Positions 18,974-27,235 of a DNA stretch of 64,000 nt are shown here, one piece after another; the stretch's first letter is position 1, and the number at the start of each line of letters is the position of its first letter. The notes beneath the pieces were generated by a model, which ran no database searches, was not told the DNA's origin, and saw only the letters and a program-made list of their open reading frames with translations. The position numbers and the translations under genes are program-made. This DNA is from Pedobacter insulae (GTDB lineage Bacteria; Bacteroidota; Bacteroidia; Sphingobacteriales; Sphingobacteriaceae): positions 1-64,000 of the forward strand of contig NZ_FOPP01000015.1 in assembly GCF_900113525.1 (NCBI RefSeq), given 5' to 3'.

Positions 18974-19783
18974 ATGCTACAATTAGATAAACTCAAACAC
19001 CAAGATTCTAACAACTTCTTTTTAATGGCTGGTCCTTGTGCCATAGAAGGTGAAGACATTGCTTTACGTATAGCCGAGAAAATTATGGGTATTACGGATA
19101 AGTTAAAAATACCTTTTATTTTTAAAGGTTCTTACCGTAAGGCGAATAGAAGCAAAGGAAGTTCGTTTACGGGGATTGGTGATGAAAAAGCATTAAAGAT
19201 TTTAGAGAAGATTGGTCATACTTTCGATGTGCCAACCGTAACTGACATTCACGAAAGCGGCGAGGCTGCCATGGCTGCCGCTTATGTTGATGTATTACAA
19301 ATTCCTGCATTTTTATGTCGCCAAACCGATTTGCTTATTGCCGCGGCACAAACCGGCAAGGTAGTAAACGTAAAGAAAGGCCAGTTTTTATCGGCGGCTT
19401 CAATGAAATTTGCCGTAGATAAGATCATTGATTCGGGAAACAATAAGGTTATTTTAACAGATCGAGGTAACACCTTTGGTTATCAAGACTTAATTGTAGA
19501 TTACCGGGGATTACCAGAGATGCAGCGTTTTGGTGTTCCTGTGGTGATGGATTGCACCCACTCACTTCAACAGCCTAATCAAACTAGTGGTGTAACGGGT
19601 GGTAAACCCGAACTGATCGCTACCATTGCCAAAGCAGCTATTGCCGTAGGCGCTGATGGCTTGTTTATTGAAACCCATCCCGATCCAGCTAATGCTAAAT
19701 CTGACGGTGCAAATATGCTCAATCTAGCCTTACTGGAAGATTTGTTGGTTAAATTAATCCGAGTAAGACAAGCGGTGGTGTAA
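18974..19783 (+). CDS. kdsA: 3-deoxy-8-phosphooctulonate synthase
   Basis: 269 residues, close to the family length. Landmarks are FLMAGPCAIEGED at the start, FKGSYRKANRSKGSSFTG, VPTVTDIHE, VNVKKGQFLSAASM and MDCTHSLQQPNQTSGVTGG. It condenses phosphoenolpyruvate with arabinose-5-phosphate to Kdo-8-phosphate for lipopolysaccharide. It sits 73 bases after recQ and ends one base before the convergent OmpA-family gene. Its substrate is the product of kdsD at 15657-16622. Confidence 0.96.
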   Translation: MLQLDKLKHQDSNNFFLMAGPCAIEGEDIALRIAEKIMGITDKLKIPFIFKGSYRKANRSKGSSFTGIGDEKALKILEKIGHTFDVPTVTDIHESGEAAMAAAYVDVLQIPAFLCRQTDLLIAAAQTGKVVNVKKGQFLSAASMKFAVDKIIDSGNNKVILTDRGNTFGYQDLIVDYRGLPEMQRFGVPVVMDCTHSLQQPNQTSGVTGGKPELIATIAKAAIAVGADGLFIETHPDPANAKSDGANMLNLALLEDLLVKLIRVRQAVV

Positions 19784-19784
19784 G

Positions 19785-21677
19785 TCAAACTTTCGTGATG
19801 ATGAATTCCGTTCTTCTATTACGTTGCCTTCCTGCTGAGGTGGCATTGTCGGCCGCTGGTCTTGAAGCGCCAAAACCCTTATAAGTTAATCTTTTTGCCG
19901 CTATACCATTTTTTATCAGGTAATTGAAAACCTCTTTTGCTCTATTTTCGGATAGGTTTTCATTCAAACCGCTTTCACCGATATTATCGGTATGGCCTTG
20001 AATTTCTATGGTAATTTGTTTGTTGGTATTTAAAAAGTCAACCAGCAAATTTAACTCAGCGATAGAAGAGGGCAATAATTGAAATTGATTGGTTTCAAAA
20101 AAAATGTTATTCAGTATCGCCTTAGCGCCAACCTTTATCTTTTCCAATAATATTTCTACTTCAAAGGGTTTCTCGCTCGCCACAATATTTAAGTTAAAGT
20201 GTTGAGAATAAAATAGGTAACCTGGTGCATCTACATCAAAAGAATAATTGCTTCCGATGGGCAGAACAGTTAAAAAATCTCCGGTCTCGGACGAGGTATA
20301 ATCATTAAACATCGCCGCATCATTCTGCAAATCTACTACCAGAATACTCGCTTGTAAGAATTCTTTAGTTTCCTTATCTCTTACTATTCCTTTCACATAA
20401 GTAACGGGAAGTGGCTTAGCTGGCTCTGGAATTTTAAAGGAATAAATATCCAGCTCCCCAAATCCGCCTGCTAAATTGGAAGAAAAAAGCCCTTCGGTAC
20501 CATCTGCACTAACAATTAACCCTATTTCCTCGTTAAAGGTGTTAATTGGATATCCCAGGTTCTTAGGCTTGCTCCATTTTTGGGATTTATCAATTCTACT
20601 AAAAAAAATATCCTTATTTCCCATTCCTGGCCATCCATCTGAAGAAAAATACAATGTTTTACCATCAGGATGGATAAATGGGGTGCTCTCATCAAATGGA
20701 GTATTAATCTCTGGACCTAAGTTTGTAGGGGTAGTCCATTTTGAATCTTCATCTAAGGTGCTTTTCCATATGTCATATCCTCCAATGCCACCGGGGCGAT
20801 TGCTTAAAAAGAACAAGGTGTTGCCATCCGGGCTAATTGCCGGTTGGGATTCCCAATACGCTGTGTTAATGACCGGCCCTAAATTAATAGCTTTGCCCCA
20901 TTGATTGCCTTCTTTTCTGGATAGGTAAATGTCGCACCTGCCTAAACCATCCGGACGATTACAACCTGTAAAAAACAGGTACTTGCCATCAGGGGAAATA
21001 GATTGGGCGCCCTCATTATACACTGGCGTATTAATGTTTGCGCTCAACGGCTTTGCCAATTGCCATTTCCCCTCTTTTTTATAAGCGGTATAAAAATCTT
21101 CATTCCCCTTAACAACTCTTGAAAAAATAATAGTTTCGCCATCTGCAGTTAAGGCAGGGAAATAATCTCTATCCGCACTGTTTATATGAGAGCCCATATT
21201 TGTGGGTTCATATCTTATAGGATTTTTTAAAGCAGTAGCAGCAAATTCACAATCTAATAAGTATTTTTTTGCTTTTTGAACGGATTCAACATCATTGCCC
21301 TTGTAAGCTGTCAGAAATTGGAGCAAACTTGATTTTGCTTGCTCATAATTTCCCGTTAAAAGTTCACTTTCTCCTAGCAAAAAATAAATACGAGGCTCAA
21401 TGGTTGGCGCAGAGGTGATTGCATTTCTATAATGCACTACCGCTTTAGATAATTGCTTAATCCTTCTATATATATCTGCTAGCTGGATATAAGCCGCTTG
21501 AAATTTTGGATCCGCCTTTACGGCTTGTTCTAGATATTTTATTCCCTCATCATATGCCTTTTGATCCAAATATTGTTGTGCATCGTCATAATGCTGTTGC
21601 GCTTTTTTTACCGTAGAAATTTGCGCATTAGCTTGGAAGGCTAAACAAAGGAAAAGAAGTGTTAAAAGTTTATTCAT
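19785..21677 (-). CDS. OmpA-family protein with TPR, PD40 propeller and CRD domains (PorE-like layout)
   Basis: 630 residues with a type I signal peptide (cleavage after ANAQ). Domains in order: TPR repeats (about 20-150), PD40 beta-propeller blades (about 165-410; repeats such as ISPDGKYLFFTG, ISPDGNTLFFLSNRPGG, HPDGKTLYFSSDG), a carboxypeptidase-regulatory-like domain (about 425-510) and a C-terminal OmpA peptidoglycan-binding domain (IEIQGHTDNIG, LSENRAKEV, RRTEF). This order is that of PorE, the periplasmic peptidoglycan-linked part of the type 9 secretion system. PorE of Porphyromonas is a lipoprotein; this one shows no lipobox, and many paralogues share the layout, so assignment to T9SS is uncertain. 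Confidence 0.8.
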   Translation of the reverse strand: MNKLLTLLFLCLAFQANAQISTVKKAQQHYDDAQQYLDQKAYDEGIKYLEQAVKADPKFQAAYIQLADIYRRIKQLSKAVVHYRNAITSAPTIEPRIYFLLGESELLTGNYEQAKSSLLQFLTAYKGNDVESVQKAKKYLLDCEFAATALKNPIRYEPTNMGSHINSADRDYFPALTADGETIIFSRVVKGNEDFYTAYKKEGKWQLAKPLSANINTPVYNEGAQSISPDGKYLFFTGCNRPDGLGRCDIYLSRKEGNQWGKAINLGPVINTAYWESQPAISPDGNTLFFLSNRPGGIGGYDIWKSTLDEDSKWTTPTNLGPEINTPFDESTPFIHPDGKTLYFSSDGWPGMGNKDIFFSRIDKSQKWSKPKNLGYPINTFNEEIGLIVSADGTEGLFSSNLAGGFGELDIYSFKIPEPAKPLPVTYVKGIVRDKETKEFLQASILVVDLQNDAAMFNDYTSSETGDFLTVLPIGSNYSFDVDAPGYLFYSQHFNLNIVASEKPFEVEILLEKIKVGAKAILNNIFFETNQFQLLPSSIAELNLLVDFLNTNKQITIEIQGHTDNIGESGLNENLSENRAKEVFNYLIKNGIAAKRLTYKGFGASRPAADNATSAGRQRNRRTEFIITKV

Positions 21678-21713
21678 GCGCCCAGTTAACTTAAACTACA
21701 AGCCTACAAAGGT

Positions 21714-21760
21714 CGTCATTGCGAGGTACGAAGCAATCTTAAGGCATTTAATTCCTTAAG
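21714..21760. repeat. REP-like palindromic element
   Basis: Between the OmpA-family gene and queE lies cgtcattgcgaggtacgaag followed by caatct (21714-21739), with attgc/gcaat arms. It closely resembles a short repeat seen in many Bacteroidota intergenic regions (recalled, not searched). A second stem, cttaagg (21738-21744) / ccttaag (21754-21760), adjoins it and ends at the queE stop codon region. Confidence 0.6.
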
Positions 21761-22384
21761 TTATGGAATATTTAGGAATTTATGCGTTTGCAACGATATT
21801 TCCCACTTCGGATTAGCCATTACATAATCAACAATTAATGGGGTCATCTCCTTTGCTTTAGACCACTCTGGCTGAAGATATAATTTACAGGTGGGAGAAA
21901 CCGTCTCTGCATATTTTTCTGCCCATTCAAAATCACTTTTATTGAAAACAATTACTTTAAGTTCATTAGCAAAGGCCGTGATATCTGGTCGCGGAGCTTT
22001 AAATTTCTTAGGCGATAAACAAATCCAATCCCAAGATCCAGAAAGGGGATAAGCACCAGAAGTTTCGATAAAAGTAAGCATATTTTGCTCTTGGAGCTTA
22101 TTGGTAAGGTAATCCAAGTTGTAAATTAAGGGCTCACCGCCAGTTACTACCACTGCCTTTCCCGGAAAACTGCTAGCTTTTTCCACTATTTCCTCAACAG
22201 CGGTAAGGGCATGTAGCTCTGCGTCCCAGCTTTCTTTAACATCACACCAGTGACAACCTACATCACAACCGCCCAACCGAATAAAATAGGCAGCTTTGCC
22301 GGTATTAAATCCCTCGCCTTGAATAGTGTAGAACTCTTCCATTAATGGAAGCATGGAGCCGTTTTCTGGAATGATATGTGCCAT
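21761..22384 (-). CDS. queE: 7-carboxy-7-deazaguanine synthase
   Basis: 207 residues. A radical SAM enzyme of queuosine synthesis that turns 6-carboxy-tetrahydropterin into 7-carboxy-7-deazaguanine. The [4Fe-4S] motif CDVGCHWCD has the CxxxCxxC spacing, and TGGEP follows at about residue 80. The N-terminus EEFYTIQGEGFNTGKAAYFIRLGG is typical. Other queuosine genes are not adjacent, though a YhhQ-family precursor transporter lies at 34487. Confidence 0.93.
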   Translation of the reverse strand: MAHIIPENGSMLPLMEEFYTIQGEGFNTGKAAYFIRLGGCDVGCHWCDVKESWDAELHALTAVEEIVEKASSFPGKAVVVTGGEPLIYNLDYLTNKLQEQNMLTFIETSGAYPLSGSWDWICLSPKKFKAPRPDITAFANELKVIVFNKSDFEWAEKYAETVSPTCKLYLQPEWSKAKEMTPLIVDYVMANPKWEISLQTHKFLNIP

Positions 22385-22458
22385 AAATTGAGGTGCAAAG
22401 GTAATAAAATGTAATGGGATAATGTGAATATGTTGTTAAAGTATAGATGAAGCGATCA

Positions 22459-22545
22459 TCAAGTAGGCATCAAGTAGGTATTAAGTAGTCTATAGGGTAC
22501 TTAATACCTACTTGATGCCTACTTGAAGGCTACTTGATACCTACA
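22459..22545. repeat. 29-bp perfect inverted repeat built from 11-bp units
   Basis: Left arm 22459-22487 and right arm 22498-22526 are perfect reverse complements over 29 bp with a ten-base loop (22488-22497). Each arm is made of 11-base units related to CCTACTTGATG; a further, non-paired unit continues to about 22543 (ggctacttgatacctac). It lies upstream of the unknown gene at 22617 and downstream of the queE start. No T-run follows. Confidence 0.9.
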
Positions 22546-22616
22546 TCAGATACACCTTTAGATAGTCGTTTAGTTAAATTATTTTCTATATCTTTAAGTA
22601 ACAAGAATAGTTGCTT

Positions 22617-23387
22617 ATGGCCTTTCAAAGGAGTTCAGTAAAGTTAGAGGGTAAAGTTGGTGACCTTAGTTTTTATAAGGTAGATGATGAATATTATGCC
22701 AAACATTTAACCGGACATAGTAAGGAGCGGATCGCCAATGATCCTGGTTTTGCACGTACCCGGGAAAATGCTAGTGAGTTTGGCTCGGCTAGTTTATTTG
22801 CAAAACAGCTAAAGCTCAATCTAAAACTTGCGTTAGGTAATACGATAGAGCTTTTTAATGATCCCAGTCTGACCAATAGGTTAGTGAAAAGAATGGCAAG
22901 TATCATAAAAGCCGATTCTGTAAACGCTAGGGGGAAAAGAACAATCTCCGCAAGTAATCTCAGCTTGTTCACGGGCTTTAGCATGAATAGTGGTATGTCT
23001 TTAAAAGATGCTTTATTTATACCGGTAAACCCAGAGTGGTTAAAGCAGGAGGGATTGGTTCAGGTACAAATTCCCGATTTCAATCCCGGTGCGGCGATAG
23101 ATTTTCCGAAAGAGGCTTCTAGGTTTTGTTTTCATTGCTGCGTGATAGCAGTAGCTGATGGGGAAATGACGAATACAAGTACGCAATCGGCCTTATTCGA
23201 TATAAATACCGCTTTTATAGCACAATCCTTAAACCTGGAATTAGCTGAAACTGAAAGTGAGGTTCTGCTTATTGCTTTTGGCATTTCGTTTTACAGCATG
23301 GTAGCCGGTTATCCAGTTCCGCTTATTGCGCCATGTAAAAATGCCTTAGATATCGTTAAAGTTCTTTTAATCGATGAAATGGTTTAA
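22617..23387 (+). CDS. conserved Bacteroidota protein of unknown function
   Basis: 256 residues from the ATG at 22617; an in-frame TTG two codons upstream is less likely. The N-terminus (GKVGDLSFYKVDDEYYAKH, then RIANDPGFARTRENASEFG) is a pattern I recall from unannotated Bacteroidota proteins. No signal peptide is visible. The C-terminal half contains a Cys/His cluster (FCFHCC) and hydrophobic segments. It overlaps the following Rieske protein gene by 14 bases, so the two are translationally coupled and may act together. Function unknown. Confidence 0.7.
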   Translation: MAFQRSSVKLEGKVGDLSFYKVDDEYYAKHLTGHSKERIANDPGFARTRENASEFGSASLFAKQLKLNLKLALGNTIELFNDPSLTNRLVKRMASIIKADSVNARGKRTISASNLSLFTGFSMNSGMSLKDALFIPVNPEWLKQEGLVQVQIPDFNPGAAIDFPKEASRFCFHCCVIAVADGEMTNTSTQSALFDINTAFIAQSLNLELAETESEVLLIAFGISFYSMVAGYPVPLIAPCKNALDIVKVLLIDEMV

Positions 23388-23703
23388 AATTGATATGCCC
23401 GTTCCAGACCACGATTTTATTGGTCAGATTTTGGTGAATGGAAAGAAACTTTGCCTCGTTAAAAACGAGCAGGAGGTTTACGTTATTCAAAATAGTTGTC
23501 CGCATGCTGGAGGAATTCTGAGTGGGGGCTGGTGTAAAAATGGAAATATAGTATGCCCAATTCACCGCTGGGAATATAACCTAAAAACAGGGATGGGAGC
23601 GGAGGGACAAGGAGATTATATCCATATTTATCCGGTAGAGCTAAGAGAAGATGGGTTGTATGTAGGTTTTAAAGAAAGCTTATGGAAGCGGTTCTTTAGT
23701 TGA
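23374..23703 (+). CDS. Rieske [2Fe-2S] protein, small ferredoxin-like
   Basis: 109 residues. The cluster ligands are plain: Cys42-x-His44 in CPHAGG and Cys61-x-x-His64 in CPIHRW, with the usual spacing. It resembles the small Rieske ferredoxins and NirD-type subunits rather than quinol oxidase Rieske proteins, since there is no membrane anchor and no disulfide-forming extra cysteine pair in the loops. It starts inside the end of the unknown gene at 22617, which suggests an electron-donor role for that protein, but no oxygenase is next to it. Confidence 0.88.
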   Translation: MKWFKIDMPVPDHDFIGQILVNGKKLCLVKNEQEVYVIQNSCPHAGGILSGGWCKNGNIVCPIHRWEYNLKTGMGAEGQGDYIHIYPVELREDGLYVGFKESLWKRFFS

Positions 23704-23707
23704 AAAT

Positions 23708-24142
23708 TCACTTATGCGCGCTTTTTAACAGCACCTGACGAACGAATTGCTTGCAGTCCAATACTTCAATAGTAGAAAAATAAAAATCCTGTTTATCTTC
23801 TGTAACAATGAAATGGCAGCCGGTTTCTTTAGCTGCATAAAATTCTAAGCCGTCTTCAAAATCATTTATTTTTTTGTTTTGCAGGGTATGTTGAACACCG
23901 TGCATTGAATTTTCAGCTACTTTAAGATGCCTACAAAGTAGATTTATCTTCTCTTTAGCAATTAGCGCATTGCTTTTTTTCTCGGCAAAGTAAAATGCAA
24001 TAGCTAGGCAAAGGGGGGAAGTATAAACTTCAAACTTAGGATGTTCAGCTAAACTTACAATTCTGGCAGAAAGAGTAAATAAGGGATACTCTTTATTAAG
24101 AACAGAGACCAGAACGTTTGCGTCTAAAAATATTTTAAGCAT
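23708..24142 (-). CDS. PIN-domain protein, probable toxin
   Basis: 144 residues, a single PIN domain. Acidic residues typical of the metal site are visible: Asp7 in FLDANVLVSVL, the NDFEDGLEFYAA stretch and the late TEDKQDF. PIN toxins of type II systems are ribonucleases. The start overlaps the stop of the upstream ribbon-helix-helix gene (shared base 24142), as usual for toxin-antitoxin pairs. Toxicity is inferred from family and context. Confidence 0.8.
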   Translation of the reverse strand: MLKIFLDANVLVSVLNKEYPLFTLSARIVSLAEHPKFEVYTSPLCLAIAFYFAEKKSNALIAKEKINLLCRHLKVAENSMHGVQHTLQNKKINDFEDGLEFYAAKETGCHFIVTEDKQDFYFSTIEVLDCKQFVRQVLLKSAHK

Positions 24143-24402
24143 TATTTTTTAGCGGCAAAGAATTCATCTTTATTAGCTTTACGTTCTTTTTTTGAGGTTG
24201 TTTTATATTCAACTTCACCTTCGGCAACCATGCTTACCCAATCGGCTATTGGAAATTCTTCGAGGGATTGGTAAGGTTTTTCTGTTACCTGAATGAGGAG
24301 GTGCTCTATGAGCCTAGAAAGGCTAATATTGTTATTTGCAGCATATATCTTTGCTTTCTTAACAACCTCTTCATTAAAGCTTAATGTTAATTTTGTGTCC
24401 AT
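24142..24402 (-). CDS. ribbon-helix-helix antitoxin-like protein (DUF6364 type)
   Basis: 86 residues from the ATG at 24402; an upstream in-frame start at 24429 would add nine. The N-terminus MDTKLTLSFNEEVVKKAKIY followed by NNNISLSRLIEHLL has the strand-helix-helix pattern of MetJ/Arc proteins. The C-terminal half is charged and ends in a Lys-rich tail, as in antitoxins that wrap their toxin. It precedes the PIN gene in an overlapping pair. A 26-bp palindrome upstream (24456-24481) is a fitting operator. Confidence 0.75.
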   Translation of the reverse strand: MDTKLTLSFNEEVVKKAKIYAANNNISLSRLIEHLLIQVTEKPYQSLEEFPIADWVSMVAEGEVEYKTTSKKERKANKDEFFAAKK

Positions 24403-24438
24403 AATTTCCCGTTTTGATTTAATACTCAAAGGTATTGA

Positions 24439-24481
24439 TTTATTACGTATTAAAGTATAATTTATTACGTAATAAATTATA
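24439..24481. promoter_or_regulatory. palindromic operator of the PIN/RHH pair
   Basis: 24456-24481 is a perfect 26-bp palindrome centred on acgt (half-site tataatttattac). A second copy of tttattacgta begins at 24439, 22 bases from the copy at 24461, about two helical turns. It lies 54 bases before the antitoxin start and would suit cooperative autorepression by the RHH protein (inference). Confidence 0.6.
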
Positions 24482-24522
24482 ACGTAAATTAATAGAACAG
24501 GCTGTTACGACGTAATTTCTCC

Positions 24523-25404
24523 TTACGAATAAATTTCTTTCTTGGCAGAAGCTAAGGTGTTTTTCAACAATCCAACAATCGTCATTAAGCCCACACCACC
24601 GGGAACAGGGGTAATCCAAGAAGATTTTGGAGCTACATTGTCAAAGTCTACATCTCCGAATAATTTAAATCCAGATTTGGTTTCGGTAGAAGTTTCTCTA
24701 TTTATACCTACGTCGATTATTATCGCGCCGGTTTTAACCATGTCGGCAGTTACAAAGTTTTTACGACCGATGGCTGCAACGACGATATCACCTTGCAGAA
24801 CCATTTCTTTTAAGTTGTGCGTTTTGCTGTGGGTTAAGGTTACCGTGCAATTTCCTGGATTGGCATTGCGGGCCATTAAAATACTCATCGGACTTCCAAC
24901 AATGTTGCTACGACCAACAACTACACAATGTTTGCCGGTTGTATCAATATCGTAAGCTTTCAGCATTAAAAGGATTCCGTAGGGGGTAGCTGGGATAAAG
25001 CAGGGTAAATTACGCATCATTCTGCCTAAATTCACTGGGTGAAATCCGTCTACATCTTTCCGGTAATCTATGGTTTCAGTTACCTTTTCTGGATCTATAT
25101 GTTTAGGTAGGGGTAATTGAACAATTAGTCCGTCAACACCCGCATCATCGTTAATTTCCCCAATTTTAGCTAACAATTCGGCCTCTGTAACGGAATTATC
25201 ATACCTAATTAAGGAAGATTGAAAACCAACCTTCTCGCAGTTTTTCATTTTACTAGCCACGTAGGTTTCACTACCTCCATCATTACCTACCAAAATGGCA
25301 ACTAAATGAGGCTTACGCCCACTTTCTGCTAAAAATGCAGCAGCTTCTTCAGCGATTTCTGTTTTGATCTTTTCTGATGCGAATTTTCCGTCTAATAAGT
25401 TCAT
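24523..25404 (-). CDS. folD: bifunctional methylenetetrahydrofolate dehydrogenase/cyclohydrolase
   Basis: 293 residues. Landmarks: [14 protein letters not shown] with the catalytic lysine, [35 protein letters not shown] (NADP site) and [11 protein letters not shown] near the end. It interconverts methylene-, methenyl- and 10-formyl-tetrahydrofolate in one-carbon metabolism. It starts 18 bases after lepA on the minus strand and is the last gene of a probable seven-gene series. Confidence 0.97.
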   Translation of the reverse strand: MNLLDGKFASEKIKTEIAEEAAAFLAESGRKPHLVAILVGNDGGSETYVASKMKNCEKVGFQSSLIRYDNSVTEAELLAKIGEINDDAGVDGLIVQLPLPKHIDPEKVTETIDYRKDVDGFHPVNLGRMMRNLPCFIPATPYGILLMLKAYDIDTTGKHCVVVGRSNIVGSPMSILMARNANPGNCTVTLTHSKTHNLKEMVLQGDIVVAAIGRKNFVTADMVKTGAIIIDVGINRETSTETKSGFKLFGDVDFDNVAPKSSWITPVPGGVGLMTIVGLLKNTLASAKKEIYS

Positions 25405-25422
25405 ATAGAGATTTGAGGTAAA

Positions 25423-27210
25423 CTAATCTAATTTTAATACTGCCATAAATGCGGTTTGTGGAATTTCCACATTTCCAACCTGGCGCATCCGCTTTTTACC
25501 TTTTTTCTGTTTTTCTAGCAACTTACGTTTACGGGAAATATCACCTCCATAACATTTAGCGGTTACGTCTTTACGCAATGCACTCAATGTTTCTCTAGCA
25601 ATAACTTTAGCCCCTATAGATGCTTGGATCTTAATTTCAAATTGCTGACGAGGGATTAATTCTCTTAGTTTTTCGCAGATCTTTTTTCCAAAATCGTAGG
25701 CATTGCTACGGTGGATCAGCGATGATAAGGCATCTACAGGCTCTTCGTTTAATAAAAGGTCTAAGCGCACCAAATCCGACTTGCGGTAACCAATTTGATG
25801 ATAATCAAATGATGCATAACCTTTAGAGAGTGTTTTTAATTTATCATAGAAATCGAATACAATCTCGCCCATAGGCATTTCAAAAACAAGCTCAACACGA
25901 TCAGAAGTTAGATAAGATTGATTGATGATGGTTCCTCTTTTTTGAATACAAAGAGACATTATCGGACCAACAAAATCTGCTTTGGTAATGATATTCGCTT
26001 TGATGAATGGTTCTTCAACAGAATCTAATTTACTTGGATCTGGCAAATCTGACGGGTTGTTAACGATAATTTCGTCGCCTTTGGTGGTATAAGCGATGTA
26101 AGATACGTTCGGAACAGTGGTAATTACTGTCATGTCGAACTCTCGTTCTAAGCGTTCCTGGATAATCTCCATGTGCAGCATCCCTAAGAAACCACACCTG
26201 AAACCGAAGCCTAAAGCCGCAGAACTTTCTGGTTCGAAAACAATAGAAGCATCATTTAACTGAAGCTTGTGCATTGCTTCACGTAATTCTTCAAACTCAT
26301 CTGTATCAACAGGATATATCCCTGCAAATACCATTGGTTTAACTTCCTCAAAACCTTGGATTGCTGCTAACGAAGGTCTATCTACCGTAGTAATGGTATC
26401 CCCAACTTTTACTTCCCGGGCTTCTTTAATCCCGGAAATAATATAACCTACATCTCCGGTTTTAACGGTGTTCCTTGGCGACATATCCAATTTCAAAATA
26501 CCAACTTCATCGGCTAGGTATTGCTTTCCTGTATTGATAAATTTAACTTTGTCGCCCTTTTTAATCTCTCCGTTTACCACTTTATAGTAAGCAATAATTC
26601 CCCTAAATGAGTTAAACACGCTATCAAAAATCAAGGCTTGCAACGGCGCATCCGGATCTCCAACCGGGGCAGGAACTCGTTCTACAATAGCTTGTAAAAT
26701 CTCGGGAATTCCCATTCCTGTTTTACCAGAAGCTGGAATGATCTCATCTCTTTTACAGCCAATCAGATCAATAATCTGGTCTTTAACCTCTTCTGGCATT
26801 GCGCCTGGCAAATCCATCTTATTTAAGATTGGAATGATCTCTAAATCATGTTCCAAGGCTAAATAAAGATTAGAAATTGTCTGTGCCTGAATTCCTTGTG
26901 AGGCATCAACAATGAGTAATGCACCTTCACATGCAGCAATAGAACGCGAAACTTCGTACGAAAAATCAACGTGCCCAGGGGTGTCAATTAAATTAAAATT
27001 GTACTCCTGACCATCGATCTCAAAATTCATCTGAATGGCGTGACTTTTAATAGTGATTCCTCGCTCACGCTCCAAGTCCATATTGTCTAGCAATTGTGCC
27101 TGGGCTTCGCGTTTAGAAATTGTGGCTGTATATTCTAATAACCTATCGGCTAAGGTACTTTTGCCGTGGTCTATATGTGCAATTATGCAAAAATTACGTA
27201 TGTGCTTCAT
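25423..27210 (-). CDS. lepA: elongation factor 4 (LepA)
   Basis: 595 residues, full length. GTPase motifs: [22 protein letters not shown] and NKMDLP. The LepA-specific C-terminal domain is present ([20 protein letters not shown]). The factor binds the ribosome and can back-translocate stalled complexes. It lies 25 bases after the GH92 gene and 18 before folD on the minus strand. Confidence 0.97.
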   Translation of the reverse strand: MKHIRNFCIIAHIDHGKSTLADRLLEYTATISKREAQAQLLDNMDLERERGITIKSHAIQMNFEIDGQEYNFNLIDTPGHVDFSYEVSRSIAACEGALLIVDASQGIQAQTISNLYLALEHDLEIIPILNKMDLPGAMPEEVKDQIIDLIGCKRDEIIPASGKTGMGIPEILQAIVERVPAPVGDPDAPLQALIFDSVFNSFRGIIAYYKVVNGEIKKGDKVKFINTGKQYLADEVGILKLDMSPRNTVKTGDVGYIISGIKEAREVKVGDTITTVDRPSLAAIQGFEEVKPMVFAGIYPVDTDEFEELREAMHKLQLNDASIVFEPESSAALGFGFRCGFLGMLHMEIIQERLEREFDMTVITTVPNVSYIAYTTKGDEIIVNNPSDLPDPSKLDSVEEPFIKANIITKADFVGPIMSLCIQKRGTIINQSYLTSDRVELVFEMPMGEIVFDFYDKLKTLSKGYASFDYHQIGYRKSDLVRLDLLLNEEPVDALSSLIHRSNAYDFGKKICEKLRELIPRQQFEIKIQASIGAKVIARETLSALRKDVTAKCYGGDISRKRKLLEKQKKGKKRMRQVGNVEIPQTAFMAVLKLD

Positions 27211-27235
27211 CTTTGCTGCAAAGATAGTAAATTAG

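Noticed and set aside
14544-19783. a single Kdo operon of kdsD, recQ and kdsA
   Set aside because: kdsD is on the opposite strand to recQ and kdsA, so they cannot share one transcript.
20476-20904. plus-strand open frame of 142 codons inside the OmpA-family gene
   Set aside because: It is antisense to PD40 repeats; the opposite frame has clear domains and this one has no protein-like motif.
22459-22545. CRISPR-like repeats
   Set aside because: Units are 11 bases, inverted rather than spaced, and there are no unique spacers or cas genes.
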